Source: Alphaproteobacteria bacterium | GTDB lineage: Bacteria; Pseudomonadota; Alphaproteobacteria; Caedimonadales; UBA1908 | Direction: 5' to 3' | Assembly (NCBI GenBank): GCA_021298595.1 | Contig: JAJTHL010000017.1 | Span: 1 to 64,000, forward strand | Length of the DNA: 64,000 bases | Part shown: positions 52,760 to 61,905 of the stretch, one piece after another | How the letters are laid out: each line of letters opens with the position of its first letter | How positions within the stretch are numbered: position 1 is the first letter of the stretch | The notes under the pieces: generated by a model | What the model was told of the DNA's origin: nothing | The model's database searches: none | The model's input: only the letters and a program-made list of their open reading frames with translations | Made by a program: the position numbers and the translations under genes

Positions 52760-53662
52760 ATGCAAAATGTCATACGAAGTCTTTGTTGGGCCTTTATCGG
52801 AATTTTGAGCGCAACCGCGCTCAAAGCGGCGCTTCCGAAACGGCAGGCTGCGCACCAGGCCTGCGCCGTGCATGCGGCTCATCACGAGCATTATAAAGGA
52901 ATTCCACGTCATTTGCTGACGGCAATCTCTAAAGTCGAATCAGGGCGTGTGGACCAAAAAACAGGAAAAGTCAGTGCCTGGCCTTGGACTTTGAACGTTG
53001 AGGGGATCGGATATGTATACGCAACAAAAGAAGAAGCGATTGCGGCCGTTCACCAATTTAGACGACAAGGAAAGAAAAGTATCGATGTGGGATGCATGCA
53101 GGTCAATTTACATCACCATCCCAAGGCCTTTCGCACCTTAGAAGAGGCCCTTGATCCCCACAAAAATATTGAGTACGCCTCACGCTTCTTGAGTGAGCTG
53201 AAAAACTCCCATGGCACATGGAGTAAGGCCGTTGCCCACTACCATTCGGCGACTAAAGAATTGCACATTCCCTATCAAAAAAAGGTTCTTTCCGTTTGGA
53301 ACAAAGAGCGTCTTTATAATAAGACCCCTGTTCTGGGGATGGAAGAGTTGAATGAAGATTACGCGTTCACGTCTAAACGTGGAGAGGGTAAAGTTGTGAT
53401 GATTCCTAAATTGCGTTTGAGTGTGGCGCGCAGTGGTCCGCAGTACGCGCGTGGTCAAGAGGCGCGCATGCAACTCGCGGTTTACCGCGAGCGTGCAAAA
53501 AATGCCCTCGACAAAAAGCAAGAAAAAGAAAAACCGACCCCCACGCCCCATACTCTCAAAATTGCCACGCGCACTGTCTCTTTAGACAAATTTGGTCAAC
53601 TTCGACGGCGCGCCCAAGCGCTTCAGAAAAAACTCTCCATTACCCGCGCTGTTCAAGGGTAG
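52760..53662 (+). CDS. Lytic transglycosylase SLT-domain protein (300 aa)
   Basis: The signal peptide covers about 1-24 (LCWAFIGILSATALKAA). A lysozyme-like SLT domain spans about 37-185: HLLTAISKVESGR holds the catalytic Glu, followed by SIDVGCMQVNLHHH and HKNIEYASRFLSELK and the AVAHYHSA motif. A basic C-terminal tail (about 225-300) is probably disordered. Such enzymes cleave peptidoglycan glycan strands, as in VirB1-type or flagellar enzymes; no neighbouring secretion genes decide this. Confidence 0.9.
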   Translation: MQNVIRSLCWAFIGILSATALKAALPKRQAAHQACAVHAAHHEHYKGIPRHLLTAISKVESGRVDQKTGKVSAWPWTLNVEGIGYVYATKEEAIAAVHQFRRQGKKSIDVGCMQVNLHHHPKAFRTLEEALDPHKNIEYASRFLSELKNSHGTWSKAVAHYHSATKELHIPYQKKVLSVWNKERLYNKTPVLGMEELNEDYAFTSKRGEGKVVMIPKLRLSVARSGPQYARGQEARMQLAVYRERAKNALDKKQEKEKPTPTPHTLKIATRTVSLDKFGQLRRRAQALQKKLSITRAVQG

Positions 53663-53777
53663 AGCTGCCAAAGGTCAGATGATTAAATCATGAGGGATCA
53701 AGGGGCAACAGATGACCATAAAAATGTCCATCCATAAGATTCTTTGTAATTCGTCCCCCAGGGGAAAGCCTTGACCT

Positions 53778-54236
53778 TCATTGGGGTGAGGGCCCTGACG
53801 CCCTTAGGGCCCGCAAAGCCTGCAAACACAGCCCTCTATCTTTCCATGTGCAGCCTGCACAAATTTGGTCAAATGTTTCGTCGGAAAGCGTTTTGAGGCG
53901 CTCCTTAACCGCTTGCCAGCTATAAACATGTCCCGATTGCCAGCCAAGGACCTGGGTGTGCCTGTGATCAAGGGCTGCGATATAGTCCTGATCCTTACAA
54001 AGATTGCCTCGTTTGTGGGGGCACGCGGTACAAATACTATCGGTATAAGTCGTTGCAATGAGTTTTGTGTGATCACCTTGAGGTCCCCGCAACTGCTGGA
54101 CGATCTTTCCAAAGTTCCTCACGAAGTTGGAAGAGTATCCCTTTCCCGCAAAACCATTCGCACACAAAAAATGGTGTGGTCTAAAATAATACGGGTGAAG
54201 GGTGGTTAAATCTCTCTCAAGTTCTGGGGTTCTCAT
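53778..54236 (-). CDS. DUF1284 protein, Cys-rich
   Basis: From the ATG at 54236 the product is 152 aa. It has PYYFRPHHFLCANGFAGKGY, the DUF1284 signature (HHFLC, then GKGYS), and SICTACPHKRGNLC and QICAGCTWKDRGLC pairs of Cys that suggest metal or Fe-S binding. DUF1284 is of unknown function. The frame continues upstream to a TTG at 54275, but the promoter at 54275-54302 would put transcription start near 54268, so the later ATG is preferred. Confidence 0.8.
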   Translation of the reverse strand: MRTPELERDLTTLHPYYFRPHHFLCANGFAGKGYSSNFVRNFGKIVQQLRGPQGDHTKLIATTYTDSICTACPHKRGNLCKDQDYIAALDHRHTQVLGWQSGHVYSWQAVKERLKTLSDETFDQICAGCTWKDRGLCLQALRALRASGPSPQ

Positions 54237-54274
54237 GGGGCAACTCAGGTTCAAAAAGCTACAAAAGCGTACCA

Positions 54275-54302
54275 ATTATAGGGTCAGATCACAAGGATTC
54301 AA
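54275..54302 (-). promoter_or_regulatory. Predicted sigma70 promoter of the DUF1284 gene
   Basis: On the minus strand TTGAAT (54302-54297), a 16-bp spacer and a perfect TATAAT (54280-54275) lie about 40 bp before the DUF1284 ATG. Confidence 0.55.
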
Positions 54303-54365
54303 TGATCACCAAAAAGTTAACAAAGTACTTGCGTGATGATCGTTGCTGTGGAAGACTGTGTCCAG

Positions 54366-54394
54366 AAAAAAGAGGCCGAAGCAAGCTTCGGCCT
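54366..54394 (-). terminator. Intrinsic terminator of the candidate small RNA
   Basis: A 9-bp stem AGGCCGAAG/CTTCGGCCT (54373-54381 with 54386-54394) is followed on the minus strand by C and six T's. Confidence 0.85.
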
Positions 54395-54500
54395 TAGTTT
54401 ATAACAGGGAGGCTTCACGTCTTGGGAGACGTAGGACTGGAAAATCCAGCCCTTCTCCAGGCGTTGCGCCTGGAAACTCGTGAGCGACTTAACGCTACAC
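54366..54500 (-). ncRNA. Candidate structured small RNA
   Basis: On the minus strand, three hairpins (54473-54457 CCAGGCG/CGCCTGG; 54449-54437 CTGGA/TCCAG; 54432-54417 ACGTCT/AGACGT) are followed by an intrinsic terminator at 54394-54366. There is no plausible protein in the region (a 62-codon frame runs straight through the terminator). The DUF1284 gene has its own promoter downstream, so this looks like an independent transcript. The 5' end is unknown, and it matches no RNA family I recognise. Confidence 0.4.
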
Positions 54501-54651
54501 ACCATATGTAGGACTTTTTTGCCTGCACTACCAGCAGAATTTTCGCATGGGGGGTATGCATTAGGAGCAAGTCATTCTGTAAAAGTATATTAAATCAAAA
54601 AGATATGATATTCCTTGGCAGGATACAGCCGTTGTTATGGGGAGAAAAAAA

Positions 54652-55161
54652 ATGTTGCAAGACCTTGATGGCGGCCTTGCCGTAGAAGAAACATTTCGTC
54701 TTGTCATTGCCTTGCTGTTGGGCGGCATTATCGGATGGCAACGCGAACACTATGGTCACGAAGCCGGTGTAAGAACGTTTTCTCTTATTTCATTGGGGTC
54801 ATGTCTTTTTGGCATCCTGTCCCACCATATGGCGTTTCCTGGAGATCCAGGCCGTATTGCCGCCCAAGTAGTTTCAGGAATAGGTTTTATCGGTGTGGGT
54901 CTTATTATCAAAGAGCAAGGCAGCATTAAAGGCCTCACAACCGCCGCCACCCTTTGGGCAGTGTCTGCCGTTGGCCTTTCCATGGGGTATGGTTTATATT
55001 ATGTGGCCGTCCTAACATGTACGCTCATTTTTATATCGCTGTTTTTGCGAAGTATCCCCCACTGGGACAAAATTATTGGCAAGCCAAGCCAGCCAAGAAA
55101 AGAACGGATGGTCTCCCAAGAAACGTCCGAGCAAACACCGCCCACTACCCCCGAAAAGTAA
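54652..55161 (+). CDS. mgtC: MgtC/SapB family membrane protein
   Basis: From the ATG at 54652 (GGGGAG 7 bp upstream) the product is 169 aa. The MgtC domain is clear: VIALLLGGIIGWQREHYGHE near 18-37, GVRTFSLISLGSCLFG, then GIGFIGVGLIIKEQG and GLTTAATLWAVSAVGLSMGYG with the conserved acidic and Gly residues. About four to five helices. MgtC proteins support survival in macrophages and low Mg. A short ACT-less tail (about 140-169) is Pro/Thr-rich. The in-frame ATG at 54637 has a weaker site. Confidence 0.9.
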   Translation: MLQDLDGGLAVEETFRLVIALLLGGIIGWQREHYGHEAGVRTFSLISLGSCLFGILSHHMAFPGDPGRIAAQVVSGIGFIGVGLIIKEQGSIKGLTTAATLWAVSAVGLSMGYGLYYVAVLTCTLIFISLFLRSIPHWDKIIGKPSQPRKERMVSQETSEQTPPTTPEK

Positions 55162-55201
55162 TGGCGGCGTGGGTGATCAACGCCGCCAAGCCTTATCAAA
55201 T

Positions 55202-57844
55202 TCAAAGAACCGTCCGATTTTCATGACGCCCATAGAAGTGATAGTGCTTTCTTAAAAGAAAGTCCTGATCAAATGAAGGGTTTTCATTCAAATAAGCGTG
55301 CAAATCTGGGTTGTACGCAAGATAGACGTTTTCATCGAAATCTTCGGGAACCTCAAAGGTATAAGGTCTTCTTTCAAATATACCATGTTGAAGATAATGG
55401 TGTTCGGCAAAAAGATCAGGAGACTTGTTGTCTTGGCGCGCCCCTTCGGCGACATCAGGATTTAAAAGCAAATACACCCTGTAATCAAAATCGTCAGGAA
55501 TCTCAATTTTATAGGGAAGGCCTAATTGCCAGCCGTAGTAGTGATAGTGTAGGCGAAGGAAAAAATCTCGATGCTTTCCAGATGGATTTTCGATGACAAG
55601 AAAAGAGTTCAGTTGTGGGTTTAGGGCTAGATATTCTTCCTCTTTAAAGCCATCAGGGAGGTCAAACGCATACATTCTTCCTTCATGCCTCCCCAATCTT
55701 AAATAATGCCTGATGGCATAGAAATTATTATACTCATTGACCGCTATTGCGGCATCATAAACATCTTCGTTCAGCTGATAGTAAGCATTAAAATCAAAGT
55801 CTCTGGGAAGATCATCAAGACTACAGGCGCGTCTCTCGGCTTTTCCATGGAAGTGATAATGTTTCCTTAACAGGAACGTTCTTTCTTTTTTAAGCAGTCT
55901 GTCGCTTGCGACGGCTTCTAAGTCAGGGTTCAAAAACAGGTAATCTTCCATTTTAAAGTTGTCTGGCACGTCAAAGCGGTACGCGAGGTTGTTGGCCGCC
56001 CCCTGCCTGAGGTAATGCTTTTTGGCGAATTTTTCATCAGGATATTCCCACTTATTGCGAGCAAGGGCCTTTACCTCAGGATTCAGGGCATAATATTCTT
56101 CGTAATTGAAATCCGTTGGCAGAAAGCTCTTATGGCGACGCCCTTCAGCCCTCCCAAAAAGATGGTAATGCTTTTTTGCCTCAAGTTCCCTGTCACCATA
56201 AAAACATCTTTTCAGAAGTTCTTCCACATCCTCATAAAGCTCTTGGTATTCCTACATGCTAAAATCTTCGGGTACATCAAAACGGTACGCGCGACCTTCT
56301 TTCTCACCTCGTCGAAGATAGTGCTTTCGGGCATAGGTTTCGTTTTCTTGGCCTGACGCCTTAGCGGCTTTTTTGATATCGTCATTCAAAGCAAAATAGG
56401 CTTTATGATCAAAACCCTCAGGTATGGTGCTTTTGTACGCTCTACCTTCACGGCGTCCCCATAAATGATAGTGCGCTTTTAGGGCAAGGTCTTTTTTGTA
56501 AGAGGAAGCGTTCTTTCCCAACAGGGCTTCAAGGTGTGCGTCTAGGTCCTCGTGAAGGTCCGCGTAATCACTTGCCTTGAAATCAGCAGGCAGATCAAAG
56601 CGGTAAGCTCTGTTCTCGCAAAAGCCGAAACTTAAGTAGTGTTTTTGTGCATAGGCTCTGTTTTCCTGTTTTTGAGAACGTGCAAGCTCTGCAATATCTG
56701 GATTGAGGGCATAATAAGCTTCATCATCAAAATGATCGGGAAGGATCGCCTTGTAAGGGCGTTTTTCTTGATAGGCGGCAAAATAGTGATGGACAATAAA
56801 CTGATCCCAGGTTGGCGATCCTTGAACAGCTTGATCAACATCTTTGTGCAGGCGTCGATAAACTGCCGGGTCAAAATCGGTGGGTAGTGTGTAGTGTCTT
56901 CCCTCACGGTAGCCGTGCTCTCGAAAGTGCGCGGCAGCGACTTCATGAGGGTTTTGACCGAGTTGCCTCGCTAAATCAGCAACGTCAGTATAATGCGCAA
57001 GATAGGCAGTCGCATTAAAATCCTGAGGTGTTATATACAGTAAGGGTTTGCTTGCGCACGTATACCCTCTGTTTTCAAAGTAACCATGCTGGGTGTAATG
57101 GGTATGGGCAAAGGTGGCCGTGATGTTTCGCGCCTGTGCGGCATGTGTCCGAACGTCGTGGTTTAAATAAAAATAGGCGTCCGCGTCGAATTCTTTGGGC
57201 AGAGCAACCTGATAGGAGCGCTTTTCTGCAAAGGCGTTAAAATAGTGCTGAATGGCAAACTCGTGGGCATTAGGGCTTATATAGGCTGCTGCCGCCACAT
57301 CGGGATGAAGTTTCAAGTAGATTTCGGGACTAAACCCTTGGGGCAGGGCGTACTGACGTCCCTCGAAATAGCCATGGGCACAATAGTGGTCCGCCGCGAA
57401 AGCTACTTGATTTTGACCCACCTGACGGGCAGCATTCGCAACGTCTTGGTGACGGGCAAGGTACGCGTGGACGTCAAAGCCGTTGGGGGCGTTAAAGAGA
57501 ACTTCTTTTCGTTCCCTTGCGTAATAAAGATTTGTAAAGTCCCTGTTTTTATGGTTAATAATTTGCCAGATGCCAGCTCCTTGTATCATCACGATCACAT
57601 GATCTCCGTGATCATAAAAGTCCCACTGTCCTTTTGCCGCGTTAACCAGAGCTTTGTTCTTGGGATCTTGCCAGCAGTTTCGTAGGTGAGCCATATATCC
57701 TGCGTCATCAGCATATAGTCGTATGCGCTCTTTGTGGGCGATGGGATCATGTTCTTAGATCATTTCTATTTTTGCAGAACAAGAAGAAAAAAAAAGATTA
57801 AAAATATTAAAAATGATAAAAGGGCTGATTAGGTGTTTTTTCAT
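55202..57844 (-). pseudogene. Exported 15-repeat HY/EGR protein gene interrupted by two in-frame stop codons
   Basis: One continuous frame of 881 codons starts at the ATG at 57844 with a signal peptide (HLISPFIIFNIFNLFFSSC) that has a lipobox-like Cys. It is broken by TAA at 57755-57757 and TAG at 56252-56254, with no frameshift. After the first stop the frame reads EHDPIAHKERIRLYADDAG and a non-repeat domain (about 100 residues), then 15 repeats of about 50 residues (for example LPRDFDFNAYYQLNEDV with YAIRHYLRLGRHEGRMY). The TAG falls inside repeat 9, after DFSM. Two open parts remain (57694-56252 and 56227-55202). Interrupted recently or read through; relative of the intact gene at 41250. 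Confidence 0.7.
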
Positions 57845-57936
57845 CAGTTTTCTTGGGTGACATTTTTTGCTCAGACCGGTTTTAATACACATCGGGCAAA
57901 AAAGTCAAGAATTGCCCATTTTGAGGCAAGTGTTTT

Positions 57937-59727
57937 TTAAAAAGAGGTGTTCACCCGGCTTAACCACTGAGCAGTATCCGTGTCCAGATGGGGGGTGAGC
58001 GCGTCTTGAACACGCTGATGATAAGCCCTAAGCCATTCTTTTTCTTCGTGGTTAAGGAGCGTTTTTTCCACAAGCCTCAAGTCAAGGGGGGCAAGAGTCA
58101 GCATCTCAAACTCAAGAAATCCAGGGTGTTCAGATGACGCTTTGATAAATTGCAAGCTTTCGATGCGAATGCCGTAAGCTCCTTCTAGATAGTAACCAGG
58201 CTCGTTGGACACAATCATGCCGGGCTCTAGGGGGACAGCGCGCGGGGCGCTGGAAATGCTTTGAGGGCCTTCATGTACCCCAAGATACGCGCCCACCCCG
58301 TGCCCAGTGCCGTGGGCATAATCAAGACCCTTCTCCCAGAGGGAAAACCGGGCAAGGGCGTCCAGTTGATGGCCTGACGTTCCTTTGGGAAAGCGCGCCC
58401 TGGCAAGGGCGATATGACCCTTAAGCACACGGGTAAAGTGCTCTTTTTGTTGGGTGGTCGGCGTGTCTCCTAAAAAAACAGTGCGGGTGACGTCCGTGGT
58501 TCCTTCAAAGTACTGGCCGCCTGAATCCACAAGAAAAAGATCCCCTTTTTGAAGGGGACGGTCAGTTTCGGGCGTGACGCGGTAATGGACAATGGCGCCG
58601 TTGGGGCCTGTGCCTGCAATGGTTTCAAAGCTTGGTTCTTTAAAGGCGGGGTGCTTTTGACGTTCCATAAGGAGCGCCTTAGAGGCCGAGAGTTCCGTCA
58701 CGGGCTTTCCTTCACGTATCTGTCCATCAAGCCAGCACAAAAACTGCGTGAGGGCAAGCCCATCATAAAGATGGGCGGTTTTAGCCCCGTCTAGTTCAGC
58801 AGATGTTTTAAGGGCGCGCGGCCTTATGCAAGGGTCCTCACCTAGAGTGGCAAGGGCCCCTTTTTTCTCGATAAGCAACTGACAGGCATAAGGGGCCGTT
58901 CCTCTATCAAGGAGAACTTTTTGGCCGTTTTGTGTGTACGACTCAAGATGGGGAACAAAATCCTCATAAGCATGAAGGGTGATTTTAAGAGAGGTAAGGC
59001 GCTTACTTAAATCTGGTGCCACAAGATCTTTTGAGACAAAAAGATCAGCGGTGCCGTTCTTATGGACAAGGGCGTATCCCGTGACTAAGGGGCTGTAGGG
59101 TACGTCATGGGCCCGCACATTAAAAAGCCAGCATAAAGATTCACCCACACTTAAAAGCGCGGTATCGAGGTTCTGCGCCGACAGATGCGCATAAAGATCC
59201 TTTAGTTTTTCTTCGACGCTTTTGCCGGCGAACTTATCTGGATGAGCGTCTATGGGCGTGAAAAGGGGGGCAGGTCTGTGGGGCCACAGGGACGCCCAGA
59301 AGGGCTGGGCTTGCTTTAGGGGTGTAAAGACCGCGTTGTTATTCTTGAAAAGGGTTTCATATCGGGGGTATTCCCCCACGCTGACGCACCAGGGGTCAAA
59401 TCCGATCCGCGCTTCTTGGGGAAGGGCAGCCTCTTTTATCCATGCCTCAATACTGGACCATGAATAAGGCCTAAGGTCAAAAAGCGCGCCGTCCACCTGG
59501 TGTTGCGCTTGCAGGGTATAGCGGCCATCCACGAACAAAACGGCTTTGTGTTGAAGGACAAGGCAAAGGCCCGCAGAGCCGTCAAATCCTGTGATATGGG
59601 TGAGAAGTTTGCTGTGCTCAGGTAAAAATTCATGGGCATGATGGTCCGAGTGGGGGATGAGAAGGCCGTAAAGATCACCCGCCCGAAGAAGGTCTCGTAG
59701 GGTGTTAAGGGATGAAGATCGAGTCAT
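57937..59727 (-). CDS. pepP: Xaa-Pro aminopeptidase, M24 family
   Basis: The 596-aa protein has three domains: two creatinase-like N-terminal domains (about 1-310) and the M24 pita-bread domain (about 315-540). The metal site residues lie in FLVDSGGQYFEGTTDVTRTV, HGTGHGVGAYLGVHEGP and IVSNEPGYYLEGAYGIRIES. It removes N-terminal residues next to Pro, and is of the long (approx. 600 aa) cytosolic aminopeptidase P type. 11 bp after the histidine kinase gene. Confidence 0.94.
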   Translation of the reverse strand: MTRSSSLNTLRDLLRAGDLYGLLIPHSDHHAHEFLPEHSKLLTHITGFDGSAGLCLVLQHKAVLFVDGRYTLQAQHQVDGALFDLRPYSWSSIEAWIKEAALPQEARIGFDPWCVSVGEYPRYETLFKNNNAVFTPLKQAQPFWASLWPHRPAPLFTPIDAHPDKFAGKSVEEKLKDLYAHLSAQNLDTALLSVGESLCWLFNVRAHDVPYSPLVTGYALVHKNGTADLFVSKDLVAPDLSKRLTSLKITLHAYEDFVPHLESYTQNGQKVLLDRGTAPYACQLLIEKKGALATLGEDPCIRPRALKTSAELDGAKTAHLYDGLALTQFLCWLDGQIREGKPVTELSASKALLMERQKHPAFKEPSFETIAGTGPNGAIVHYRVTPETDRPLQKGDLFLVDSGGQYFEGTTDVTRTVFLGDTPTTQQKEHFTRVLKGHIALARARFPKGTSGHQLDALARFSLWEKGLDYAHGTGHGVGAYLGVHEGPQSISSAPRAVPLEPGMIVSNEPGYYLEGAYGIRIESLQFIKASSEHPGFLEFEMLTLAPLDLRLVEKTLLNHEEKEWLRAYHQRVQDALTPHLDTDTAQWLSRVNTSF

Positions 59728-59738
59728 TAAAAGAACTC

Positions 59739-61874
59739 CTAAGGTTTCTTTTCAGGAATGCGAATGATGAATTCTGTGAATTGGCCTTCCTGGCTTTCCA
59801 CCGCAAGCGTGCCATGATGCTGATTTACGATAATATCATAGCTAAGGGACAGACCCAATCCTGTTCCGCTACCTGCAGGTTTTGTCGTGAAAAAGGGATC
59901 AAAGATCCTTTTTTTGACGGAAAATGGGATGCCAGGCCCATTGTCCTTGATGCGAATTTCAATCATCCCTTGATCTTTTTTTGTGCTTAAGGACAGAACA
60001 GGATCAAATTTGTCTCCTTGAGTCAGCTTCTTTTGATTCAGGGCATAGCACGCATTGTGGATCATATTGAGGAGCACGCGCCCAAGAGCCTGGCGATAAA
60101 CTTTAGTGATCAGCGTGGGAGAAAAAGACTTCTCAACGGCTGGGGAAATGCCCTGGGAACGAAAGGCAGAAATGGCCAGGATGGTGTTTTCATCAAGGAG
60201 CTGGTTAATATCTGTGTCTTGCTCGACGTCGGTTCCCCCTTTGGCGTGAACAAGCATACTTTTGACGATGGAGTCTGCGCGGTGAGCGTGCTGATCAATG
60301 CGCTGCATATTGTGGGCGATGGTGGTGATCAAGTTATTCAGCTCGCCATAATATTCCGGTACAACATTTTCTTGCTCGATTTGCTTTAGAAGGGCTTTGG
60401 CTTCTTCGGTAAACTCTTGACATACTTCTGAAAAGTTGATGATGAAGTTGAGAGGATTTTTGATTTCATGGGCAATCCCGGCTGTGATGGCGCCAAGACC
60501 TGCCAATTTTTCTTGGACGATGACTTGTTGTTGTGCTTTGCGCAGATCCACAAGGGCGCGCTGAAGGGCTTCATTCTTTTTTGAGATTTCTTTGGTGCGT
60601 TCTTGTACTTTGGCATCCAGGGTTTGAATGTGTTCTTCGAGTTTTAGCACAAGGGCGCGATTTTGTTCGAAAACTTGAGAGACTGCGTCAAACCACGTGT
60701 GCCAGGGTTCTTGAATATCATCATAACTCTGCCCGTCTTTTCCTTGCCCTTTTTCCGAAATGTGGCTTACAAGGCGCTGGGTCGGATTGATGAATTCTTT
60801 TGAAATGAGTTTGTTAGTGAACAACAAAAAGAGCATTCCAAAAATTAAAACGAATAGGACGCTTGGTCCAACGTGAAGGAGGGTTGCAATCCCTAGGTCT
60901 GTGGCGTTGATGTAAAAAAGAACGTTCCAAGGGGCAAAGTCTGTGCGGGCCCGGTATACCCAGTACCCATTATCTTCGGTGAGAGAGTGCTCTTCGTAAC
61001 TAAGAATCCTTTCTAAGGAGAGTCCCTTGGGAAGGACTTCATGGGCCCTGATCAGTCTTGTTTTTTCGTTATCATCCTCGGTATCGGAGACGACAGTGCC
61101 TTTGTCGTTGACGACCAAAAGACGACCGTTCCGATAATAAATACTGTCGATAAAATAGTCGACAGCCTCGAGGGTAAAATCAAGGGCAACAATCCCTAAA
61201 AACCGATTGCCGCGGTAGACAGGTGCACTGCATGTTTGCATAAGCTCTCCCGTTTGGTTGCTGACGAATGCATCGGTCCAGAAGATCTCTCGTTTTGGGT
61301 TGTGGGACGGCAGAGCAGCAGAAAAGGCTTCTTCATAAAGCAAAGATGGTTGGAATTTTGTTTGAAAAGAAGAGCTCCAGGGATAAAGATTTTGAAAGCC
61401 AGATTTGGAGATATACCGCAGTGCTGAGGTTGTTTTGATATTCTCTTTGATCACCTTAAAAAGGGGATTAAGCGCATATGCCATATGAATTTCTTCCCAA
61501 ACCTCCTCTTTGAGATGTTCAACGGCGCCAATGCCCGTTATGTTTCCAACCAGTTGAAAATGGGTTTTAGGGGTATCCAGATGAAAGTAACTTCCATCTG
61601 CAGACGTCTGCAGCGCTATGTGGTTAATGTCTGAAAACGCAAAAGGCGTTTTAATGAAATCCTCTGCCTGAAGGCGCATGCCGTTGACGGCGTCGTAGCG
61701 AATGCGCAGCAAGTAATCAAGGGCCTGAGTTTGTTCAAGAAGCCGCAGCCTAAGAGAAGAAAGCCGCCCTTCTAAGTTTTCGTTATAAAGGACCCATAAA
61801 AGGGCGATGGCGCAGAATAAAATGACGCCATAGGTAAGACCGACGATGCGACGAAAACGAGAAAAAAAGGTCAC
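59739..61874 (-). CDS. Membrane sensor histidine kinase
   Basis: The 711-aa kinase has TM1 (about 11-30), a large periplasmic Cache-like sensor (about 35-330, with APVYRGNRFLGIVALDFTLE) and TM2 (about 331-353). A coiled coil (about 400-450) leads to HisKA with the phospho-accepting His469 (GIAHEIKNPLNF) and HATPase_c with NMIHNACYALNQ, KDNGPGIP, FDPFFTTKPAGSG and GTGLGLSLSYDII. No response regulator gene is adjacent. It sits between pepP and phaC in the same direction. Ligand unknown. Confidence 0.93.
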   Translation of the reverse strand: MTFFSRFRRIVGLTYGVILFCAIALLWVLYNENLEGRLSSLRLRLLEQTQALDYLLRIRYDAVNGMRLQAEDFIKTPFAFSDINHIALQTSADGSYFHLDTPKTHFQLVGNITGIGAVEHLKEEVWEEIHMAYALNPLFKVIKENIKTTSALRYISKSGFQNLYPWSSSFQTKFQPSLLYEEAFSAALPSHNPKREIFWTDAFVSNQTGELMQTCSAPVYRGNRFLGIVALDFTLEAVDYFIDSIYYRNGRLLVVNDKGTVVSDTEDDNEKTRLIRAHEVLPKGLSLERILSYEEHSLTEDNGYWVYRARTDFAPWNVLFYINATDLGIATLLHVGPSVLFVLIFGMLFLLFTNKLISKEFINPTQRLVSHISEKGQGKDGQSYDDIQEPWHTWFDAVSQVFEQNRALVLKLEEHIQTLDAKVQERTKEISKKNEALQRALVDLRKAQQQVIVQEKLAGLGAITAGIAHEIKNPLNFIINFSEVCQEFTEEAKALLKQIEQENVVPEYYGELNNLITTIAHNMQRIDQHAHRADSIVKSMLVHAKGGTDVEQDTDINQLLDENTILAISAFRSQGISPAVEKSFSPTLITKVYRQALGRVLLNMIHNACYALNQKKLTQGDKFDPVLSLSTKKDQGMIEIRIKDNGPGIPFSVKKRIFDPFFTTKPAGSGTGLGLSLSYDIIVNQHHGTLAVESQEGQFTEFIIRIPEKKP

Positions 61875-61905
61875 ACACCGCCTCCTTGGGGGTAAGGGTC
61901 AGGTC

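Noticed and set aside
54317-54505. 62-codon minus-strand frame in the candidate RNA
   Set aside because: It runs through a strong intrinsic terminator, so it is unlikely to be translated.
55202-57694. HY/EGR repeat array as a CRISPR or DNA-level repeat
   Set aside because: The repeats are diverged at the DNA level and conserved only as protein motifs in one frame.
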